A DNA stretch of 9,941 nt from Acidimicrobiia bacterium (GTDB lineage Bacteria; Actinomycetota; Acidimicrobiia; IMCC26256; BP-133): contig JAICYE010000052.1 in the NCBI GenBank assembly GCA_025934385.1, forward strand, positions 1 through 9,941, written 5' to 3'. The notes beneath the pieces are model-generated. The model did no database searches, was not told the origin of the DNA, and saw only the letters and a list, made by a program, of their open reading frames with translations. The position numbers and the translations under genes were made by a program. This document shows, in pieces, positions 1 to 5,064 of this stretch (positions are counted from its first letter, which is position 1; every line of letters starts with the position of its first letter).

Positions 1-770
1 GCCGGTACCTCGAGCGTGGCCGACAGGTCGACGAGGCTCACGTCGGGGATCGGGACCCGAACGGCGATCCCGACGATGCGCCCGGCCAGCTCCGGCATCA
101 CCCGGTCGATGGCCCGGGCGGCGCCGGTCTTCGTCGGGGTCATGTTGAGCGTGGCCGCCCGGGCCCGGCGCAGGTCGCCATTGGTGCCGTCGAGGAGTTC
201 CTGGTCGCGGGTGAAGGCGTGGATCGTCGTCATGAGCCCGCCGGAGACGCCGAACCCCTCGTGCAGCACCGACAGCACCGGAGCCAGGCAGTTGGTGGTG
301 CAGGAGGCGGCCGACACGACGTGGTGGCGGTCGGCGTCGTAGTCGCCGTCGTTCACCCCGACCACGACGGTGAGGTCCTCGTAGCGGGCCGGGGCGGTGA
401 TCAGTACCTTGCGAGCGCCGGCCCGGAGGTGGGCGACGGCCTCGTCGCGGTGGGTGAAGCGCCCGGTGGCCTCGACGACGACGTCGACGTCGTAGGCGTG
501 CCAGGGGCAGAGCAGCGGGTCGGCCTGGGCGGTGATCCGCATGGGGTGCCCGTCGATCACGAGGTGGTCGTCGTCGTGGTCCACGGTCCCGGGGAAGCGG
601 CCGAACACCGAGTCGTACTTGAACAGGTGGGCGCACAGCTCGGGCCGGGCCCGCACCGAGTTGACCGCCACCACCTCGATGTCGGGGGCGGAGCGGGCGA
701 TCTGGCGCACGACCTGGCGGCCGATCCGCCCGAACCCGTTCACGGCGAGGCGGATCCTGGTTCCGTCCAT
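1..770 (-). CDS. gap: Glyceraldehyde-3-phosphate dehydrogenase, type I (C-terminus cut by window edge)
   Basis: Cytosolic glycolytic enzyme that oxidises glyceraldehyde-3-phosphate to 1,3-bisphosphoglycerate with NAD(P)+. About 256 codons are present, so roughly the last quarter of a usual ~335-residue enzyme lies outside the window. The N-terminal Rossmann motif NGFGRIGR is at residues 11-18. The catalytic loop SAASCTTNC carries the nucleophile Cys157, and TTIHAFT carries the catalytic His184. Further family motifs are KYDSVFGRF, EATGRF and LRRARAATLN. The ATG at 768-770 is chosen because no in-frame start lies between it and the stop of the upstream gene. No good ribosome binding site is visible; a GGGGAGG run near 804-810 is too far away. 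The gene follows the transglutaminase-like gene by about 41 bases and may be cotranscribed with it. Oddities: the usual Asp of the 'ND' adenosine-ribose contact is Ser38, and the usual IPTSTGAA reads TPTKTGAA. Family assignment is secure; cofactor choice is not. Confidence 0.95.
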   Translation of the reverse strand, partial: MDGTRIRLAVNGFGRIGRQVVRQIARSAPDIEVVAVNSVRARPELCAHLFKYDSVFGRFPGTVDHDDDHLVIDGHPMRITAQADPLLCPWHAYDVDVVVEATGRFTHRDEAVAHLRAGARKVLITAPARYEDLTVVVGVNDGDYDADRHHVVSAASCTTNCLAPVLSVLHEGFGVSGGLMTTIHAFTRDQELLDGTNGDLRRARAATLNMTPTKTGAARAIDRVMPELAGRIVGIAVRVPIPDVSLVDLSATLEVP

Positions 771-811
771 GGCGGCGATGGTCGCCCCGCCGCCGGCGGC
801 TGTCCTCCCCC

Positions 812-1477
812 CTAGGCGGGATTGAAGGCGGCGTCGGCCGGCGCCGCCTCCTTGAAGACCCGGGGGTAGGCCTGCCGGAAGTCGGCCATGATCTCCTCGA
901 ACGGGAGCTCCTCGTACGTGCCCCGGTAGCGCACGTACTCCATGTGGGCCCGCCCGTCGGCGGTGAAGGGGTGGAACAGGGCGTCGTGCTCGCCGTCGAA
1001 CTCCAGGGCCAGGACGCCGAACCGCTCGCACAGCTCCACGTTGAAGGCCGGGGTGACCTTGACCCACTGGTCGTCGAGGAGAAGCTCGGTGTAGCCGTGC
1101 CAGATGAACAGGTCGCCGCCACCCAACCGCTCCTGCAGCTTCGGGCTGGTGAGGTGGTTGCGGACGTCGGCGAACCCTACCCGGGCCGGGATCCCGGCCG
1201 CCCGGGCGGCGCCGCAGAGGAGCACCGCCTTCGGGATGCAGTAGGCCGCGCCGCTCTTCAGGACCGTGCTCGACCGGTAGGTGTCGGGGTCCTCCGACAT
1301 GGAATACGGGTCGTAGCGGATCCGGTCGCGCACGGCGTAGTAGAGGGCGATCGCCTTGTCGCGCTCCGACGAGGCTCCGGCGGTCGCCTCCTCGGCGAAG
1401 GCCACGACGCCGGGGTGGTCGGCTTCCACGAAGTTCATCGGCCCAATGTAGAAGCCCACGGGACGAGAAACGGTCAC
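812..1477 (-). CDS. Transglutaminase-like (cysteine protease fold) protein
   Basis: About 221 residues in the transglutaminase-core superfamily; members are mostly uncharacterised peptidase- or amidase-like proteins, probably cytosolic here as no signal peptide is seen. The core shows SGAAYCIPKA with the candidate nucleophile Cys80, then GIPARVGFADVRNH, then WHGYTELLLDDQW with the candidate His127. The segment that normally supplies the third residue, Asp in 'VDPT', reads VTPAFN, so Thr142 stands in its place. I recall this 'TPAFN' ending from a recurrent bacterial subfamily, so it may be ordinary there. The start is uncertain. GTG at 1475-1477 keeps the segment GFYIGPMNF, which looks like the usual N-terminus; an ATG at 1436-1438 would remove it. 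The coding frame stays open further upstream but runs over the divergent regulator and lacks family similarity. It lies upstream of the gap gene on the same strand. Substrate unknown. Confidence 0.82.
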   Translation of the reverse strand: MTVSRPVGFYIGPMNFVEADHPGVVAFAEEATAGASSERDKAIALYYAVRDRIRYDPYSMSEDPDTYRSSTVLKSGAAYCIPKAVLLCGAARAAGIPARVGFADVRNHLTSPKLQERLGGGDLFIWHGYTELLLDDQWVKVTPAFNVELCERFGVLALEFDGEHDALFHPFTADGRAHMEYVRYRGTYEELPFEEIMADFRQAYPRVFKEAAPADAAFNPA

Positions 1478-1498
1478 GTACCCTGGACGCCCACGACC

Positions 1499-2230
1499 AT
1501 GACCAGCAGCGAGAGCGCCTTCCCGTCCAGCCCGTCGAGCCCCGCCGCCCGGCTGCCGAGCGGCCGTCACGGCCTGACCCGGGAGGCCGTGGTGGCCTCC
1601 CAGCGCGGCCGCCTGCTCGACGCCATGGCCCAGGTGGTGGCCGAGAAGGGCTACGCCGCCGCCACCGTGGCCGACGTGGTCGAGCGGGCCGGGGTGTCGC
1701 GCCGGACGTTCTACGAGCAGTTCGCCGACAAGGAGGCGTGCTTCCTCGCGGCCTACGACATGGCCCTGGCCGTGGTCCTCGGCCGGATCCGCGAGGCCGT
1801 GGAAACGACCGTTCCCGAGCGGCTCCCGCCGCCTGTGTCGGGGGGACACCCCCCGTCCCCCCGGGCGGCCGGCTGGCGGGAGCGGGCCCGGGCCGGGGTC
1901 GAGGCCTTCCTGGCGCTGCTGGCCTCCGAGCCGGCCTTCGCCCGGGCGCTGCAGGTGGAGATCCTCACCGCCGGTCCGGCGGCGCTGGAGCGCCGGGCGG
2001 GGATGCTCGTGTTGTTCGCCGGCGTCTGGCGCAACGTCCACGAGGCGGCCCGGGTCGAGGAGCCGGCACTGCCGCCATTGCCCGACGACGTCTTCACCGT
2101 GCTCACCGCCGGGCTCGAGGAGCTGGTGCGGGACTGCGTCCGCACCCGGGGGACCGAGGCGCTGGCCGACCTGGCCGAGCCGATCCTGCGGACGGTCTTC
2201 GCCGTGTTCGGCGCCGGCCCGCCCGGCTGA
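1499..2230 (+). CDS. TetR-family transcriptional regulator (divergent from transglutaminase-like gene)
   Basis: A 243-residue DNA-binding repressor-type protein. Residues 1-25 are a Ser/Pro-rich tail. The TetR N-terminal domain follows at about 33-80, with the helix-turn-helix in the run ATVADVVERAGVSRRTFYEQF (residues 55-75), then DKEACFLAAYD. The C-terminal ligand and dimer domain is helical, as in the family, but is interrupted by a Pro/Gly-rich segment at about 105-126 (PERLPPPVSGGHPPSPRAAG), unusual in the middle of an all-helical domain. The ATG at 1499-1501 is the only convenient start. No Shine-Dalgarno is visible, and a TACCCT hexamer at 1479-1484 could be a -10 for a short-leadered message. 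The divergent neighbour starts only about 21 bases away, a typical arrangement for local control. The MgtC-like gene follows after 50 bases. The ligand is unknown; family assignment is firm. Confidence 0.92.
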   Translation: MTSSESAFPSSPSSPAARLPSGRHGLTREAVVASQRGRLLDAMAQVVAEKGYAAATVADVVERAGVSRRTFYEQFADKEACFLAAYDMALAVVLGRIREAVETTVPERLPPPVSGGHPPSPRAAGWRERARAGVEAFLALLASEPAFARALQVEILTAGPAALERRAGMLVLFAGVWRNVHEAARVEEPALPPLPDDVFTVLTAGLEELVRDCVRTRGTEALADLAEPILRTVFAVFGAGPPG

Positions 2231-2280
2231 GGACCGTCCACCGGTCGGCGGCCGGGGGCTGGTTCAATCGGGCCCATGCG

Positions 2281-2757
2281 GTGCGGCCGGTGACCCACCA
2301 GGACCTCGTCTTCTTCGCCCGGGTCGGGCTGGCCTTCGTGCTCTGCTATGCCGTCGGCTTCGAACGGGCCCTGCGGGGTGCCCCGGCCGGCGACCGCACG
2401 TTCGCCCTGGTCGGCACGGCGGCGGCCGCCATCTCGGCCGTGACGGTCGGGCCCGCCCCCCAGGCCATCGGCGGCGTGGTGACCGGCGTCGGGTTCATCG
2501 GCGCCGGCCTCGTGCTCCGGGGCGACCACGGCATGATCCGGGGCGTGACCTCGGCGGCGGCCATCTTCGCCGCCACCGGCGTCGGCGTGGTGGCCGGCAC
2601 CGGCCACGGCTGGCTGGCGCTGTTCGTCACCCTGCTCGCCGTCCTCGACCTGGAACTGCGCTACGTGCCCATCCTCAAGCGGCTCGACGCCCACCGCTAT
2701 GCCGACGGCATGGCCGACGACCCCGACGACGATTCCTGGGATGGCCCGCCGGGCTGA
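2281..2757 (+). CDS. MgtC/SapB-family inner membrane protein, short form
   Basis: A 158-residue membrane protein of the MgtC/SapB family. The family is associated with magnesium limitation, acid and intramacrophage stress, and control of ATP synthase in pathogens; the function of short environmental members is unproven. Family marks are CYAVGFERALRG, GDRTFALVGTAAA, VVTGVGFIGAGLVLRG and IRGVTSAAAIFAATGVGVVAG. About five hydrophobic segments are visible, near residues 9-25, 40-58, 63-80, 90-108 and 110-128. The C-terminal soluble domain of long MgtC is missing and replaced by a short acidic tail (ADDPDDDSWD). GTG at 2281-2283 is chosen; GTG at 2290-2292 (giving MTHQDLVFF) is equally possible, and neither has a strong ribosome binding site. 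A small hairpin (GACCG/CGGTC, 2232-2246) lies between the regulator and this gene. The isomerase-like gene begins under 20 bases after its stop, suggesting one transcript. Confidence 0.88.
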   Translation: MRPVTHQDLVFFARVGLAFVLCYAVGFERALRGAPAGDRTFALVGTAAAAISAVTVGPAPQAIGGVVTGVGFIGAGLVLRGDHGMIRGVTSAAAIFAATGVGVVAGTGHGWLALFVTLLAVLDLELRYVPILKRLDAHRYADGMADDPDDDSWDGPPG

Positions 2758-2775
2758 CGGGTAGAGCTGCGGGTG

Positions 2776-3537
2776 ATGGCCGGAACGACCCTCACCCGCC
2801 CGCCCGAGACCGCCCATCTGCTCAACACGCTGAGCCAGGTGGGGCCGAGGGGGTTGACGTCGTGCCCCGGCTGGTCGGCCCACCACATCGCCGCCCACAT
2901 CGCCGGCAACCACGAGGAGGCCCGCCGCCACGTCGAGGCGTACCACGCCGGCCGGCCGCTCCAGGACACCCGGAGCTTCGAGGAGCGGGAGGCGCCGCTG
3001 CTGCGGCTGCGCTTCGACGTCCTCCTGACCCGGATCGAGACCGAGGAGGCCGGGCTGCTGAGCGCCGTCGAGGCCGTCCTGGCCGCCGACGAGGGCGCCC
3101 GGCTGCGGTGGACGAACCGAACGGTGAAGATCACCGGCTTCCCGACCCACATGCGGAGCGAGTCGGCCGTCCACCGGTGGGACCTCGCCGGCGACGACGA
3201 CGTCAGCCGGCAGCTGCTGTCGCAGCCCGACCTGCTGGCCCACGCCGTGACCTTCATCGGCAAGCCCCTGCTGTTGCGGGGCCTGGCCGGCGCCACGGCG
3301 CCGTTCTCGGGCCGGGTGCGATCGCCCGGCGCCGACGACCTGCTGGTCAGCGTGGAGCGCGACCGCGCCGCCCGACTGGAGGTCACGAAGCCGCTCGGCC
3401 CCGCCGTGCTGGAATGCGACGCCGCCGCCCGGCTGCTGCTGCTCTGGGGCCGGAAGCCCCAGCCCTTCCACCGGCTCCGGGCCGACGCCGACGACGCCAC
3501 CGTCGCCCGGCTGCAGCAACTCCTCTCCGGCTACTGA
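2776..3537 (+). CDS. Mycothiol-dependent maleylpyruvate isomerase-family enzyme (DinB-like fold)
   Basis: A 253-residue cytosolic protein with two domains of the mycothiol-dependent maleylpyruvate isomerase family. The N-terminal DinB-like four-helix domain shows SCPGWSAHHIAAHIAGN and later RSESAVHRWDLAG. His41, Glu129 and His133 fall where the family's metal-binding His/Glu/His triad is expected. The C-terminal domain ends with the typical DAAARLLLLWGRKP and VARLQQLLSGY. The founding member isomerises maleylpyruvate in gentisate breakdown with mycothiol as cofactor. Most actinobacterial paralogues have unknown substrates and some act as mycothiol transferases, so the exact reaction is not claimed. 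ATG at 2776-2778 is chosen, but the immediately preceding GTG at 2773-2775 is also possible. It follows the MgtC-like gene by under 20 bases. No other gentisate-pathway gene is nearby, so a general thiol-transfer or detoxification role is as likely as gentisate catabolism. Confidence 0.88.
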   Translation: MAGTTLTRPPETAHLLNTLSQVGPRGLTSCPGWSAHHIAAHIAGNHEEARRHVEAYHAGRPLQDTRSFEEREAPLLRLRFDVLLTRIETEEAGLLSAVEAVLAADEGARLRWTNRTVKITGFPTHMRSESAVHRWDLAGDDDVSRQLLSQPDLLAHAVTFIGKPLLLRGLAGATAPFSGRVRSPGADDLLVSVERDRAARLEVTKPLGPAVLECDAAARLLLLWGRKPQPFHRLRADADDATVARLQQLLSGY

Positions 3538-3539
3538 GC

Positions 3540-3554
3540 CCGCCCGCCGGGCGG
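3540..3554 (+). terminator. Possible weak terminator hairpin after the isomerase-like gene
   Basis: CCGCCC and GGGCGG pair across a GCC loop, starting three bases after the TGA stop. There is no T-run, so this may only be a 3' end stabiliser. It abuts the first CGACCGGTCG palindrome. Confidence 0.35.
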
Positions 3555-3555
3555 T

Positions 3556-3567
3556 GCGACCGGTCGC
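3556..3567. repeat. Palindrome GCGACCGGTCGC, copy 1
   Basis: A perfect 12-bp palindrome in the gap between the isomerase-like and hydrolase genes. Its 10-bp core CGACCGGTCG recurs at 3608-3617, 51 bp away. It may be a regulator binding site, or part of an extended 3' structure with the adjoining hairpin. Confidence 0.4.
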
Positions 3568-3607
3568 GCTGGACGGGTGTCGATGGCCGTGGATGCTGCT
3601 TCGACCG

Positions 3608-3617
3608 CGACCGGTCG
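3608..3617. repeat. Palindrome CGACCGGTCG, copy 2
   Basis: Second copy of the 10-bp palindromic core in the same intergenic stretch. It lies about 100 bp upstream of the predicted promoter of the hydrolase gene. Two identical palindromes at 51-bp spacing, about five helical turns, would suit cooperative binding, but GC-rich DNA produces such words by chance fairly often. Confidence 0.4.
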
Positions 3618-3713
3618 TGGTGGTACCTGGCGAGACACGCCCAGGACGTTGACGGTCCGTCCGCCCGCCTGCGGACAACAGCAGGACGATCCTGTGGATA
3701 TCTGTGACCCCTG

Positions 3714-3741
3714 TTGCCACGGCCCGTGGCCGCGGTAACGT
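3714..3741 (+). promoter_or_regulatory. Predicted housekeeping-type promoter for the GH26-like gene
   Basis: A -35 box TTGCCA (3714-3719, 5 of 6 to TTGACA), a 16-base spacer and a -10 box TAACGT (3736-3741, TAnnnT type). Transcription would start near 3748, leaving almost no leader before ATG 3752. This suits leaderless or short-leader translation, common in actinobacteria. Confidence 0.55.
3716..3730. promoter_or_regulatory. Inverted repeat inside the hydrolase promoter, candidate operator
   Basis: GCCACG and CGTGGC form perfect 6-bp arms around GCC. The dyad covers the 3' half of the -35 box and most of the spacer, where a bound protein would compete with RNA polymerase. It resembles an operator by position only; no regulator is assigned. 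Confidence 0.4.
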
Positions 3742-3751
3742 TCTCGGTGAA

Positions 3752-4966
3752 ATGCCCACGAACCGCACCCCCCCGGCGTCCTTCGTCCGCCGTACCGTCG
3801 CCGCGCTGGTGGTCCTCGTGGCCGGTGTGGCGGCGGTCAACATCAGCGGCAGCGGAGCGGATCCGCCACCGGCGCCGCCGGCCGAGCCGCCGAGCCTGCC
3901 GGCGCCCCCGGGCACGGTGCCGTCGCCCGGCGCCACGGTCGGGCGGGAGCCGCCCGGGCCGCCCGGGGCGCTCTTCGGCGCCTACGTGCAGGGCACCGGC
4001 AACGGCGCCGACGCCCAGATGGCCGCCGTCGACGCCCGGGAACACGACCTCGGCCGGCGCCTGGCCATCGACCACCACTTCTATCCGTGGGAAAAGGAGT
4101 TCCCGACCGCCCGGGAACAGGACGACCTCCAGGCCGGGCGCATCCCGATGATCTCCTGGAACGGCACGCTCAACCTCGGCATCGACCTCGGACTGCAGGA
4201 CGACCTGATCAAGACCCGGGCCGACGCCGTCAAGGCCCTGCCCGGCAAGGTGATGATCCGCTGGATGTGGGAGATGGACGGGCGCCGCAAGGCCAACGAC
4301 TCCGGCCACCCGGCGTTGTACGTCGCCGCCTGGCGGCACATCCACGACGTCTTCGCCGCCGAGGGTGCCACCAACGTGCAGTGGGTGTGGTGCCCCAACG
4401 CCACCGCCTTCAACGACGGCGGAACAGCGCCGAGCTTCTATCCCGGCGACGAGTACGTCGACTGGATCTGCTCCGACGGCTACAACTGGGCGCCGGGCCG
4501 GTCGGGCGACCAGTGGCGCAGCTTCGCCAGCATCTACAGCGCCTTCTACGCCTGGGGCACGGCCCACGGCAAGCCGCTGATGGTCGGCGAGTTCGGCGCC
4601 CAGGAACGCGACCCGGGCGAGAAGGCCCAGTGGCTGACCGACGCCCGGCAGGCGCTCAAGACGCAGTTCCCCGGGATCCGGGCCGTCCTCTACTTCGACG
4701 CCAAGCATGACTACGACTGGCGGGTGTCGTCGTCGCCGGAGTCGCTGGCCGCCTTCAGGGCCATGGCCAACGACCCGTGGTTCACGCCCGACCCGCATCC
4801 GCTGCTCGACGCCCCCACCGCCGCGCCGGAGGTGCCGGGCATCCCGATCCCGATCCCGCCGCTGCAGTTCCTGCCCCAGGGGCCGCCGAAACCGCCGTCG
4901 TCCCCACCGCACCCGCCGGCGGCGCCCGACCCGCCCGAGACGCCGGCCCCGGGGCCGCCGGGCTGA
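3752..4966 (+). CDS. Glycoside hydrolase family 26-like protein, exported or membrane-anchored
   Basis: A 404-residue protein resembling GH26 enzymes (beta-mannanases and related beta-glycan hydrolases). Residues 11-14 are FVRR, followed by a hydrophobic stretch (about 15-29) that serves as signal peptide or anchor. A Pro-rich linker runs from about 37 to 73. The catalytic (beta/alpha)8-type domain spans about 75-350. VMIRWMWEMDG carries the candidate acid/base Glu174 and PLMVGEFGAQE the candidate nucleophile Glu280. Their ~106-residue separation and strand-end positions fit clan GH-A. Other marks are DHHFYPWEKEF, ISWNGTL, WVWCPNA and DWICSDGYNW. The C-terminal ~50 residues are Pro-rich (PKPPSSPPHPPAAPDPPE), perhaps a wall-spanning or crowding tail. 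The ATG at 3752-3754 is chosen because a promoter lies just upstream; an in-frame start at 3704 would place coding sequence over that promoter. The substrate is unknown and could be an exopolysaccharide. The phosphatase fusion gene follows after 98 bases. Confidence 0.85.
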   Translation: MPTNRTPPASFVRRTVAALVVLVAGVAAVNISGSGADPPPAPPAEPPSLPAPPGTVPSPGATVGREPPGPPGALFGAYVQGTGNGADAQMAAVDAREHDLGRRLAIDHHFYPWEKEFPTAREQDDLQAGRIPMISWNGTLNLGIDLGLQDDLIKTRADAVKALPGKVMIRWMWEMDGRRKANDSGHPALYVAAWRHIHDVFAAEGATNVQWVWCPNATAFNDGGTAPSFYPGDEYVDWICSDGYNWAPGRSGDQWRSFASIYSAFYAWGTAHGKPLMVGEFGAQERDPGEKAQWLTDARQALKTQFPGIRAVLYFDAKHDYDWRVSSSPESLAAFRAMANDPWFTPDPHPLLDAPTAAPEVPGIPIPIPPLQFLPQGPPKPPSSPPHPPAAPDPPETPAPGPPG

Positions 4967-4983
4967 GCGGGTACCCGCCCGCT
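4966..4983 (+). terminator. Hairpin directly after the hydrolase gene
   Basis: AGCGGG (4966-4971) can pair with CCCGCT (4978-4983) around a six-base loop. Within it, GCGGGTACCCGC (4967-4978) is itself a perfect palindrome. The structure starts at the stop codon and lacks a clear T-run, so it could be a weak terminator or an attenuating processing site. Confidence 0.4.
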
Positions 4984-5036
4984 TCCGGCTGAGGCGACGC
5001 CGGGTCCCAAGGTCCACCCCGGATCATCTGTCGGCG

Positions 5037-5052
5037 CCATCGGCACCGATGG
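5037..5052 (+). promoter_or_regulatory. 16-bp dyad just upstream of the phosphatase fusion start
   Basis: CCATCGG and CCGATGG form perfect 7-bp arms around CA, ending 12 bases before the GTG start of the next gene. In RNA it would give a six-pair stem with a GCAC loop, placed where it could affect ribosome access or end upstream transcripts. In DNA it could be an operator. No -10-like TA-rich box is visible in this 98-base gap. Confidence 0.45.
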
Positions 5053-5064
5053 TTCGATCCCGGG

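Noticed and set aside
1478..1498. GGTCACGTACC-like symmetry and short repeats between the divergent transglutaminase-like and TetR genes, considered as an operator.
   Set aside because: Only the outer GGT/ACC pairs match and the centre does not pair, so no convincing dyad can be claimed, although an operator is expected in this region.
3693..3701. TGTGGATAT, matching 8 of 9 positions of a DnaA box on the reverse strand.
   Set aside because: A single site with no AT-rich unwinding region, no further boxes and no dnaA, dnaN or gyr gene nearby; chance is the better explanation.
1753..3936. A very long open frame on the minus strand (727 codons) opposite the first TetR, the MgtC-like and the isomerase-like genes.
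   Set aside because: It is a by-product of extreme third-position GC on the plus strand. Its translation is low-complexity Gly/Arg/Pro/Val-rich without family motifs, while the plus-strand frames carry clear domains.
4911..4964. The proline-rich C-terminal tail of the hydrolase, considered as a tandem repeat or a sorting signal.
   Set aside because: The prolines are irregularly spaced, there is no LPxTG-type motif and no following hydrophobic segment, so it is only a low-complexity tail.
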